Shown here one piece after another: positions 1 through 6,948 of a stretch of 25,853 nt of DNA. The DNA is from an uncultured Clostridium sp. (GTDB taxonomy: Bacteria > Bacillota > Clostridia > TANB77 > CAG-508), in the NCBI GenBank assembly GCA_900556975.1, contig USQZ01000025.1:1-25853 (forward strand), in the 5' to 3' direction. The notes under the pieces were generated by a model. It was not told the origin of the DNA, did not search any database, and saw only the letters and a program-made list of their open reading frames with translations. Position 1 is the stretch's first letter. The number at the start of each line of letters is the position of its first letter. A program made the position numbers and the translations under genes.

Positions 1-993
1 TAATTTATTGTCTACATATACTTTGTTTGTAAATAAGCTATAGTCTGCATCTATTTTAAATGTTGCATTTTTTGATTCATCAATTGTATATGTTTGATTT
101 GCTCCTTCAGTAAACTTATATTCTTTAGGACTAACTTCTTCTTTTACATATTGGAATGTAAATTCATAAGTACATCTAGTATAATAATCAGTTCTTGTTT
201 CATTTATGATGCCACCATCAGTGCCATCATAATTCAATGCCGAACCTGTATATTTAGTATGAAATCCTTTAAAAACTTCACTTTTTTTAGTTCCAACATT
301 TACTGCAGTTAATATTGCTTTATTTTCTGATTTATTTCCTACTATCTTTATAACAGCTTCACTTTCATTGTCTGTTGCTAATAGACCTTCATTGTCTCTT
401 TTGTAATATAGTGTTTTATCTAAATCTGCAAATGATTTTAACCCATTTGTAAGTTCATCATCTTTAGAAAAATCAATCACATATTCTTGCCCACCAGTTA
501 AATCAATTACACCTTTTGATGATATATCATTATAAACATTTTTAACTGTTGTGTTAACGACAGTTCTTGTTCTTACAAGTTTAACATCTAATGTCCCACT
601 AAATTTGCTCGAATCTAAATTAAATGTGAATTTAGTTTCTCCTACTATTGTTGTCATAGGATAATACCAATTATTGATATTTAATTTTATAGGTGTATTA
701 GCACCTGTTACACTTGTATCTTCAATTTCTTCAATTACAAACTTGTACTCTGCCTCATTTAAATCAATTACCATATTGTTTGAAATATCAGCAACTAACT
801 CCTCGCCTTTGAATAATTGTACTTTTGCCTTCTTGCTATATTCTACATAGCCATCATGAATTGTTCCATCTTTAAAATTTAATGTTACTTCATTTTTGGT
901 AACTGCATAAGCTTTATTCGTAAGCATAGGTAACGCTATACTAACTGTCATGCACAATATTAATAATATTGATAATACTTTTGTTTTTTTCAT
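1..993 (-). CDS. Secreted protein of unknown function, 3' end outside the window
   Basis: An open frame of 331 codons runs from an ATG at 993 to the window edge without a stop, so the C-terminus is missing. The start is supported by a GAGGAAGAAGG ribosome-binding site just upstream. The protein begins with a clear Sec signal peptide: MKKTK, a hydrophobic core at about residues 6-24, and an AYA site giving likely cleavage after residue 30. There is no lipobox cysteine at the right place. The rest is a hydrophilic, beta-rich sequence with many Asn, Thr, Asp and Lys and no motif that I recognise, as in surface or extracellular proteins of Clostridia. A wall-sorting signal, if present, would lie beyond the window. 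A class B sortase is encoded 1.9 kb away, but a link is only inference. Secretion is fairly sure; function is unknown. Confidence 0.8.
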   Translation of the reverse strand, partial: MKKTKVLSILLILCMTVSIALPMLTNKAYAVTKNEVTLNFKDGTIHDGYVEYSKKAKVQLFKGEELVADISNNMVIDLNEAEYKFVIEEIEDTSVTGANTPIKLNINNWYYPMTTIVGETKFTFNLDSSKFSGTLDVKLVRTRTVVNTTVKNVYNDISSKGVIDLTGGQEYVIDFSKDDELTNGLKSFADLDKTLYYKRDNEGLLATDNESEAVIKIVGNKSENKAILTAVNVGTKKSEVFKGFHTKYTGSALNYDGTDGGIINETRTDYYTRCTYEFTFQYVKEEVSPKEYKFTEGANQTYTIDESKNATFKIDADYSLFTNKVYVDNKL

Positions 994-1064
994 AACCTTC
1001 TTCCTCTTTCTTTAGATTTTTATATTAATTATATTATCATAACAATATTTAATATTCTGCATTT

Positions 1065-1093
1065 TTACCAATTTTACCGTGCCAATTTGGTAA
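1065..1093. promoter_or_regulatory. Inverted repeat upstream of the secreted-protein gene
   Basis: TTACCAA at 1065-1071 is repeated inverted as TTGGTAA at 1087-1093, with 15 bp between. It lies about 75 bp upstream of the start codon at 993. A TATAAT-like box lies between it and the gene, but I see no convincing -35. It could be an operator for the secreted-protein gene; no regulator can be named. Confidence 0.3.
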
Positions 1094-1171
1094 TCGAAAA
1101 ATATCATTTATAACATTATTCTCACAGTGCCTTTGATAAGAACACTTATAACAATTCTTTATTACTTCAAA

Positions 1172-2062
1172 TTATTCAACAATATTCCTAACAATCTCAT
1201 CAATTTCATCATCATCTAATTTTAAATCCGTATTTACCAAACCAATTTCCGGACGAATGCCATCTTTAAAGTGGAAATCAGAACTAACAGTAACAAATAA
1301 TCCATTTCTTTTTGCAAACTCACACCATCTCTCAGATTCATCATGTCTTTGATTATTACAATCCGTATGAAAATAATAAGCTTCAATTCCATCAGGTTTC
1401 ATATCATCAACAATTTTCTGGATATCATCTTCTGTCAAACCATCCTCATTAGCATATGCAATTGGATGTGCCAAAACAACTTTTCCACCAGCTCTTCTTA
1501 TAATTTCAGCAGCTTCACATGGGGTACAAGTATTTTTCTTAACATAGGCAGAACAGCCCTCATTCATAATTGTTTCTATAAATTCACCTTTAGTAGGAAT
1601 ATGTCCAAAATCATTCAATAGCTTCTCTTTATTTTTCTCGCAATTTACCGCATCAAGTGCTATATGAGCCTTAGTAACAGCTTCTATTTTATCTAACTCC
1701 TCAACATTTAAATAATAACCTAGCTCATTCAATTTTTCAGCAACATCATATAAATAAATATGTCTTATATTTCTTAACTTATATAAACTCTCTCGAAAAG
1801 ATTTGTCATTTAAATCAAAATTATATCCCAAAACATGAATTCCGCATTTTTCCCATTTAGTTGATATCTCAACAGCATTTATAAGCTGTATATTCTTACT
1901 ATTAGCATACAAAAATAAATCCTCATTATAAGCATCAACCGTATCATGATCAGATATAGCAATAACTGACACATTATTTCTCACAGCCTCGTCAATTACC
2001 TCTTTTGGACTAAAAGCTCCGTCAGACACATTTGTGTGGATATGTAAATCAATTCTTTTCAT
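1172..2062 (-). CDS. PHP-domain metal-dependent phosphoesterase
   Basis: This 296-aa protein opens with the PHP signature: DLHIHT at residues 5-10, then SDG, ISDHDT around residue 38, VEIS and HVLGY. AHP and SSDFH follow in the C-terminal part. These His/Asp/Glu residues bind the metal ions in the TrpH/YciV-type PHP family, whose characterised members hydrolyse phosphoester bonds, such as 3',5'-bisphosphonucleotides or short RNAs. The substrate here cannot be told from sequence. The length is normal for the family. The start has a strong AAGGGGGG ribosome-binding site 7 bp upstream. It appears to be a single-gene unit, since the rubrerythrin gene upstream ends at its own terminator. A second protein of the same family is encoded at 19691-20575. 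Confidence 0.85.
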   Translation of the reverse strand: MKRIDLHIHTNVSDGAFSPKEVIDEAVRNNVSVIAISDHDTVDAYNEDLFLYANSKNIQLINAVEISTKWEKCGIHVLGYNFDLNDKSFRESLYKLRNIRHIYLYDVAEKLNELGYYLNVEELDKIEAVTKAHIALDAVNCEKNKEKLLNDFGHIPTKGEFIETIMNEGCSAYVKKNTCTPCEAAEIIRRAGGKVVLAHPIAYANEDGLTEDDIQKIVDDMKPDGIEAYYFHTDCNNQRHDESERWCEFAKRNGLFVTVSSDFHFKDGIRPEIGLVNTDLKLDDDEIDEIVRNIVE

Positions 2063-2089
2063 AATAAATCCCCCCTTAATAGAACAAAA

Positions 2090-2137
2090 ACGGACTATTT
2101 ATAACATTTATACCAATTATAACATTTTCAAGTCCGT
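2090..2137 (-). promoter_or_regulatory. Promoter region of the PHP gene: tandem extended -10 boxes inside an inverted repeat
   Basis: On the minus strand there are two TGT-TATAA(T/A) boxes, at 2116-2121 and 2098-2103. Both belong to an 18-bp-spaced direct repeat (plus-strand TTATAACATT at 2099-2108 and 2117-2126). They are enclosed by a perfect 7-bp inverted repeat, AGTCCGT/ACGGACT, with arms at 2090-2096 and 2131-2137. No good -35 is visible, so extended -10 recognition is the likely mode. The enclosing repeat could be an operator or form an mRNA hairpin followed by T5. Confidence 0.4.
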
Positions 2138-2226
2138 GTCTTTGTTCGCACGTGAAATTTGCAAAGTAAATTTTTGTGCATTGTTATTTCATATAATAGA
2201 AAGTTCAGAGAAATTTTCTATTATAC

Positions 2227-2255
2227 AAAAAGAGATGAACAAAAAGTCCATCTCC
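2227..2255 (-). terminator. Rho-independent terminator of the rubrerythrin gene
   Basis: On the minus strand a 9-bp stem (GAGATGGAC paired with GTTCATCTC, one G-U wobble) has a T5 loop and is followed directly by TTTTTG. It lies about 20 bp downstream of the rubrerythrin stop codon. A second, AT-only inverted repeat (11-bp arms, 2192-2202 and 2215-2225) follows immediately. Confidence 0.8.
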
Positions 2256-2273
2256 AAATATAGATATTACATA

Positions 2274-2813
2274 TTAATAATTTTCTGCTTTGATTTCAAA
2301 GAAAGCTTTTGGATGAGCACATACAGGACAAACTTCTGGAGCTTTTGTTCCAACTACAATGTGTCCACAATTTCTACATTTCCAAATCTTAACTTCTCCT
2401 GCCTCAAAAACTTTTCCATCTTTAACATTTGCTAATAATTTTCTATATCTTTCTTCATGTTCTTTTTCAATTTTTGCAACTTCTGAAAATAAAAATGCTA
2501 TATGATTAAATCCTTCTTCTTTAGCTTCTTCAGCCATTCTCTCATACATATCAGTCCATTCAAAATTCTCGCCTTCAGCTGCAGCTAATAAATTTTCTTC
2601 TGTTGAAGGAATATCACCACCATTTAATAATTTAAACCACATTTTTGCATGTTCTTTTTCATTATCAGCTGTTTCTTGGAATATAGCAGCAATTTGCTCA
2701 TATCCTTCTTTTTTAGCTTTACTTGCAAAATATGTGTATTTATTTCTTGCTTGTGATTCACCAGCAAAAGCATCCATCAAATTTTTTTCTGTTTTTGAAC
2801 CTTTTAATTCCAT
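2274..2813 (-). CDS. rbr: Rubrerythrin
   Basis: This 179-aa protein is a non-haem iron peroxidase that reduces hydrogen peroxide in the cytoplasm of anaerobes. The N-terminal ferritin-like four-helix domain (about residues 1-135) carries the di-iron ligand pattern: AGESQA near residue 18, DNEKEH near 50 and KIEKEH near 115. The C-terminal rubredoxin-like domain has two Cys-x2-Cys pairs, CRNC and CPVC, at about residues 146-149 and 162-165, which bind one iron. Order and length match classic rubrerythrins. The start has an AGGAGGT ribosome-binding site 6 bp upstream. It has its own promoter and terminator. I found no obvious PerR operator in the short leader. Confidence 0.96.
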   Translation of the reverse strand: MELKGSKTEKNLMDAFAGESQARNKYTYFASKAKKEGYEQIAAIFQETADNEKEHAKMWFKLLNGGDIPSTEENLLAAAEGENFEWTDMYERMAEEAKEEGFNHIAFLFSEVAKIEKEHEERYRKLLANVKDGKVFEAGEVKIWKCRNCGHIVVGTKAPEVCPVCAHPKAFFEIKAENY

Positions 2814-2861
2814 TTTATAACCTCCTAAAATTTTAATTATTTTCTCCCCTTATTTGTTTCA

Positions 2862-2890
2862 TTTATATCATAAACTTAATATAATTTCAA
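2862..2890 (-). promoter_or_regulatory. Housekeeping promoter of rbr
   Basis: The minus strand reads TTGAAA (2885-2890), a 17-bp spacer, then TATAAA (2862-2867), with TG one base before the -10 (extended -10). The -35 overlaps the TGA stop codon of the upstream sortase gene. The predicted start of transcription is near 2855, giving a leader of about 40 nt. Confidence 0.75.
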
Positions 2891-3651
2891 GGCATTTTTA
2901 CTGCATGCAAAACAATTCTTTCTTTATTATCATTAGTACATGTTGACAATGTTAAAATTCTGCTTTGTGCTGATAGCTCTGTTCCAAAATTCTTTACGCT
3001 TCGAGACTTCACTGTATTTAAAAACTTCATATATTCTTCATCAGATTCAAAATAATTTTTTAAATAATATTCTTCTGGCTCAATCTTATATACAGAGAAA
3101 ACTCGGTAATAATCAACACTATCTTTAGTTGCAAGAACAACTGTCATATTCTCCTCATTATTTTGCCAATCGGCTGTTAGCATATTGTTCATTGTACCAA
3201 ACATAGAATTATCTCTCATATTATGTCCAAAAATAGAAATATTTTTATCAGTGCCATCAAACTTATTAATATAATTTGCAAATATCCACCCAGCACGATT
3301 ATATTCCTTATAAAAATTATGTCTTAAGTAAAAATCATTGTTATCTGTTTTCACAACAGGGAAACTAATATCTGTACCATTAACAATCAAATATGCAATC
3401 GTATCAGGATTTTTCTCTGTCAATGCTGAAAAATCAACAACATATTCTTTTTCATTATTATCATCTTGAGTAACTTGAACATAATGCTGAACTTCACCAA
3501 TAACTTCACCATTCTTCTTATTGTCCATAAACCAAGAATAAATTTTAATTCCAGAATATATTAATGTAACAACAAATATACACTCTATTAAAAATACTAC
3601 TATTAACTTTCTTTTCTTGTTTTTTTCTTCTCTTTTTTCTTTTCTACTCAT
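2887..3651 (-). CDS. srtB: Class B sortase
   Basis: This is a membrane-anchored transpeptidase that cuts a sorting motif in exported proteins and links them to the cell wall or to other subunits. A Lys/Arg-rich N-terminus is followed by one membrane segment (about residues 16-38) and an extracellular sortase domain. The catalytic set is present: His in FGHN (about 143), Cys in TLSTC (about 238) and Arg in KERIV (about 245). The YLRHNFYKEYNRAGWIF region is typical of class B rather than A or C. The frame could start at an ATG at 3657, but the -10 box at 3659-3664 abuts that codon. I therefore chose the second ATG at 3651, giving 254 aa. Neither ATG has a Shine-Dalgarno sequence. No substrate gene is visible next to it. 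Confidence 0.92.
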   Translation of the reverse strand: MSRKEKREEKNKKRKLIVVFLIECIFVVTLIYSGIKIYSWFMDNKKNGEVIGEVQHYVQVTQDDNNEKEYVVDFSALTEKNPDTIAYLIVNGTDISFPVVKTDNNDFYLRHNFYKEYNRAGWIFANYINKFDGTDKNISIFGHNMRDNSMFGTMNNMLTADWQNNEENMTVVLATKDSVDYYRVFSVYKIEPEEYYLKNYFESDEEYMKFLNTVKSRSVKNFGTELSAQSRILTLSTCTNDNKERIVLHAVKMP

Positions 3652-3658
3652 GCCCATA

Positions 3659-3687
3659 ATTATACTATTTCAAAATTTAAGAGTCAA
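3659..3687 (-). promoter_or_regulatory. Near-consensus promoter of the sortase gene
   Basis: The minus strand reads TTGACT (3682-3687), 17 bp, TATAAT (3659-3664). The expected transcription start is 3651-3652, which is the first base of, or one base before, the ATG at 3651. The transcript would have no leader. Confidence 0.8.
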
Positions 3688-3748
3688 ATACATTCAATAT
3701 ACAAAACTTTACATTTATCATTGAAATTCTTTGAGTCTCCTCCCTTGC

Positions 3749-3777
3749 TTGATTTTCTGTGATTTTTGAGATATAAT
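3749..3777 (+). promoter_or_regulatory. Promoter of the RelA/SpoT-like gene
   Basis: The plus strand reads TTGATT (3749-3754), 17 bp, TATAAT (3772-3777), giving a start near 3784 and a leader of about 64 nt. The leader contains ATGTGAGACAT at 3802-3812, which recurs inverted after the gene. Confidence 0.75.
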
Positions 3778-3801
3778 TACTATAGATGCTTTTTTATTTA
3801 T

Positions 3802-4978
3802 ATGTGAGACATGAACTATACAACCACAGCAAAAGGAGGCTCTTGCTATGAAAGATAATGAATTTTTTGAAACTATAAACACTGAAGTTGCAGATGAAAA
3901 AAAAGAACCCAAAATGAATATGTCCTCTGAGCTGGCTCAGAACATTCATAATTCATATGCATCGGCAGCACGAAAACCAAACATCAATGGGACAGAAGTT
4001 GAAGAACATTTACAAACAGAACTTGCATCAATTACACCATCTAATTCCAAGGATAAAAAAATTCTTGGAGCATTTAAAGACAAACTTGCCAAATGTATTG
4101 GTGGACGGCTTCCAACGTTCAAAATTACAGAATGTGTAGAAGCAATTTTACATGTTATTCTGTACATTGTGATTTGGATTAACCATCAGTACAAAATGGA
4201 GTTAGACGTTGTTGTAAAAGCAAGACGGAAATCCGTTGAAAGCGAATTGGCCAAAATACTCAGCTTAGCTGACGTAGATGACCCTACACCGCTTATGGAT
4301 AGATTTGGAATACGCGTTATAAATTATGAAGGGATTCATGATTTATGCTTCTTGTTAACGAAAGTTATCAACGTTTTATGCAGTCCAAGTCATGAAGACC
4401 GAAGAGATTTCTTAAAATTTGCCCAAGCAAATTTCAATAGTCTTCAGTTAGCAACCATTAAGCATGTGTTCAACTTACCGTTTTCACCGATGCCACTTTT
4501 TAGGAAAGACGATTCAACTAGATTTGATCCAGCAAAATATCCTAATATTGAACTTCCTACACCGGAAGATTTCGAATTGGTAAAATATCTTGCTGGCAAC
4601 ATCAAGTACTATCTTAATCCTCCTAAGGAAAATGGATACCAGTCTATCCATGCAATTTTGGCATTAGATAACACTTCACCTGAACTCGCAGGATTACAGA
4701 TTGAACTGCAATTTAGAACCTGGGCGATGGACAATCATGCTGAAAACGACATCAACGCTTCTCATGATGTTCACAAAGACCGTGTGAAACAGTATAAAAA
4801 AATATTCACATTAAGTGAAGACGAACTTGAAGAGGCAAACATTCGCTTCTTTAATAGTTACAAAAACACACACAATGACCAGGATGGTATTCATTTTGGC
4901 AAAGATTTTAACAGTCGTCGTATGAATACAATCTCAATCTGGTAAGAAACCAATTAACACATTTAATATGTCTCACAT
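3802..4978. repeat. 11-bp inverted repeat flanking the RelA/SpoT-like gene
   Basis: ATGTGAGACAT at 3802-3812, in the leader, is repeated as its exact reverse complement ATGTCTCACAT at 4968-4978, 23 bp after the stop codon. The match does not extend beyond 11 bp on either side. The arms could pair in the mRNA, mark an old mobile unit, or be chance. Confidence 0.45.
3848..4945 (+). CDS. RelA/SpoT-type synthetase-domain protein (small alarmone synthetase-like)
   Basis: This 365-aa protein has one (p)ppGpp-synthetase fold and no HD hydrolase, TGS or ACT domain. The domain lies at about residues 115-320: KARRKS, the metal-site Asp in DRFGIRV, the substrate-binding KENGYQSIH, and the catalytic Glu in ELQFRTWAMD followed by a conserved His. 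The active site therefore looks intact. Residues 1-90 are hydrophilic, then a short apolar stretch (about 94-110) follows. Family members make (p)ppGpp or related nucleotides, and some are toxins that pyrophosphorylate tRNA or make ppApp; sequence alone does not decide. The start has AAGGAGG 8 bp upstream. The gene is alone on the plus strand and appears richer in G+C than its neighbours, suggesting transfer. I see no antitoxin partner. Confidence 0.88.
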   Translation: MKDNEFFETINTEVADEKKEPKMNMSSELAQNIHNSYASAARKPNINGTEVEEHLQTELASITPSNSKDKKILGAFKDKLAKCIGGRLPTFKITECVEAILHVILYIVIWINHQYKMELDVVVKARRKSVESELAKILSLADVDDPTPLMDRFGIRVINYEGIHDLCFLLTKVINVLCSPSHEDRRDFLKFAQANFNSLQLATIKHVFNLPFSPMPLFRKDDSTRFDPAKYPNIELPTPEDFELVKYLAGNIKYYLNPPKENGYQSIHAILALDNTSPELAGLQIELQFRTWAMDNHAENDINASHDVHKDRVKQYKKIFTLSEDELEEANIRFFNSYKNTHNDQDGIHFGKDFNSRRMNTISIW

Positions 4979-4986
4979 CACATCTA

Positions 4987-5042
4987 TGAGTTCAATGGAA
5001 CTCAAAAAACCAACCTTGTTTTGTCAAGGTTGGTCTTTTTTT
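4987..5042. terminator. Bidirectional terminator between convergent genes
   Basis: A perfect 10-bp stem (ACCAACCTTG/CAAGGTTGGT, 5009-5034) is followed on the plus strand by CT7 and on the minus strand by T6. It can end both the RelA/SpoT-like gene and the ATP-grasp gene arriving from the other side. A smaller perfect 7-bp hairpin (TGAGTTC/GAACTCA, 4987-5004) sits directly before it. Confidence 0.88.
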
Positions 5043-5161
5043 AACTTTATGATAAACCTCCAATTATGCTGAGAAATAATCATTTATTAACATTCTAAAT
5101 TTAAATTATCATATTAATTTTACTATCTCAGTTTCATAAAACATACATCAACATATAATAA

Positions 5162-6928
5162 TTACTCTTTAGGTAAAAGGTTCAACAATTTTAGTATCGC
5201 AACACCAATCTTTTCACCTTTTCCCTCATAAGGCCATTCGTTAATTGAATAGCCAGGATTATCATTAATCTCAATAATTGAATAATTCTCCTCATCCAAA
5301 TCTTCAATAATTATATCAACACCGCAAATTTTTGCATCAAATGCACGAGACGCTTTCTCAGCAACCTTTTTAAAATATGTTGGCATAATCTCAGTCATAT
5401 CAACGCTCTCACCACCAGTAGAACAATTTGAATTTGTTCTCAAGAAAACTCTCTTTCCAGCAGGTAAAACCGTTTCATAATCATAGCCTTGAACCCTCAA
5501 ATACTCAACAACCGGTTCATCCATCTTAACAGGAGTTCCAGTCAAGAAATGCCAAGGCTCTTTATTTTTCGCATCAATCAATTCCTTAATTGTACTCTTT
5601 CCATTTCCAACAACACTAGCAGCCCTCCTATGAGCGACACTCAAGCATTTACCATTAACAACTAAGAAACGATACTCCATACCCTTTACATACTGCTCAA
5701 TTAAAACATTTTCATCAAACTTAAACGCATAATCAACAGCATTCATAATCTGAGCTTTAGAAGCACTTTTAGCAAATACAGTAATACCTGTACCATAGTT
5801 CGTATTTCTAGGCTTTACAACCAAAGAGCGATTATAAAATTCCTTCAATAACTCTTCTCTATCCTGAGCATTCATATTTCTATTTAGCAAAATAGCATTC
5901 GGAACATTCAGACCATGCTCTTTCATTATCTGCTTTGAAGTAAACTTATCATCAGTAATAATTGGGAAAATATATGTATCTTTATCAGTCTTATTTCCCT
6001 CAATTACAAACTCCTCTCTATCCTTATAATAGAATTGAACAATACTCTTTAACTCATTCAAAACTTCATAATCAACACCATTAGCAATAGCATCTTTAAT
6101 TAAAACTACAGATTCACTAACTAGCTTCTTATAATTTTGAAGACAATATCTAGCATTGTGACCTTCATTAGTATACAAACTCAAAAGTTCCTCAACTTTC
6201 TCATCTGCTAAAGAATCCTCATCAAATCTACACAATCCAGCTTTAACCTCAGCCTCAATAGATTCAAGACCTGATTTAGTCTTCAAATTATACTTTTTCT
6301 CTACCTTATATAAATACTTAATCTCCTCTTTCAAACTCTTTGATTCATCATTTCCTAAGCAACCAAAAATAAATGTTAATAAAAACATTGCATCAGCCTC
6401 TGACAAACCACACTTTGAACGATAATTAATACCTATTGATGAAATCCTCAACTTATTCTTTCCAGCAATAATCTTGCACTTTCCAAACAACGGCTGAATA
6501 AGCTCTAACTTACGATCAAACTCCTTCTTAATCTTCTCATTAGCTTCCTCAATATCATCTGGCAAGAAATCCTTTTCTCTAATTTCATCATAAAACTCTT
6601 CATCCAATATAATTCCCATTTGAGCCTTCAAATTTATCTTTTCATCCTTCTTCTTGAAAGCGCCAAAAATCCAAATATATTGATTAATCTTATATAATTC
6701 TTCTATAACAACATTTGTTATTTCATTAAATTTATCATACGCATCAAATAAATTTTCTTCCATTGGCGTTTTAATTTTAAAAACAACATCATCGTCATCA
6801 GCCGTAATTAAAGGATTTTTCTCCTTACAGCCAAAAGCCTTTGGAAAACTTGTTTCAACCAACTTATTTTTAGAATTAATTCTTACAAATTCTCTTTCGA
6901 GACTAATATTATATTTTTCTATTTTCAT
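5162..6928 (-). CDS. GshF-like ATP-grasp ligase with a shortened glutamate-cysteine-ligase-like N-domain
   Basis: This 588-aa protein resembles the bifunctional glutathione synthetase GshF/GshAB but is shorter than the usual 750 aa or so. Residues about 320-588 form an ATP-grasp domain: VVKPRNTNYGTG (370-381), EQYVKGMEYRF (411-421), VVGNGKSTIKELID, LRTNSNCSTGG, CGVDI and EINDNPG (553-559). The last four carry nucleotide, metal and substrate contacts. Residues 1-90 and about 160-192 still resemble type 1 glutamate-cysteine ligase: SLEREF; ITADDDD...IKTP in place of ITTDFSES..ELITP; and RISSIGINYRSKCGLSE in place of the RSLDINPF region. The middle of that domain is missing and an acidic residue of the ELITP motif is Lys. 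Ligase activity of the C-terminal half is likely, but the product is unknown. The gene lies 20 bp after a GNAT-like gene, so they are co-transcribed. Confidence 0.8.
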   Translation of the reverse strand: MKIEKYNISLEREFVRINSKNKLVETSFPKAFGCKEKNPLITADDDDVVFKIKTPMEENLFDAYDKFNEITNVVIEELYKINQYIWIFGAFKKKDEKINLKAQMGIILDEEFYDEIREKDFLPDDIEEANEKIKKEFDRKLELIQPLFGKCKIIAGKNKLRISSIGINYRSKCGLSEADAMFLLTFIFGCLGNDESKSLKEEIKYLYKVEKKYNLKTKSGLESIEAEVKAGLCRFDEDSLADEKVEELLSLYTNEGHNARYCLQNYKKLVSESVVLIKDAIANGVDYEVLNELKSIVQFYYKDREEFVIEGNKTDKDTYIFPIITDDKFTSKQIMKEHGLNVPNAILLNRNMNAQDREELLKEFYNRSLVVKPRNTNYGTGITVFAKSASKAQIMNAVDYAFKFDENVLIEQYVKGMEYRFLVVNGKCLSVAHRRAASVVGNGKSTIKELIDAKNKEPWHFLTGTPVKMDEPVVEYLRVQGYDYETVLPAGKRVFLRTNSNCSTGGESVDMTEIMPTYFKKVAEKASRAFDAKICGVDIIIEDLDEENYSIIEINDNPGYSINEWPYEGKGEKIGVAILKLLNLLPKE

Positions 6929-6948
6929 AATAACTCACTTTCTTACAA

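Noticed and set aside
2034..2435. Open frame on the plus strand opposite the PHP and rubrerythrin genes
   Set aside because: It runs antisense across two well-supported genes and a terminator, has a low-complexity Phe/Ile/Ser-rich product and no ribosome-binding site.
2814..2880. PerR box before rubrerythrin
   Set aside because: No match to TTATAAT-N-ATTATAA was found in the leader or promoter.
3718..3912. Minus-strand frame opposite the RelA/SpoT-like promoter and start
   Set aside because: It covers a near-consensus promoter and Shine-Dalgarno on the other strand and resembles no protein.
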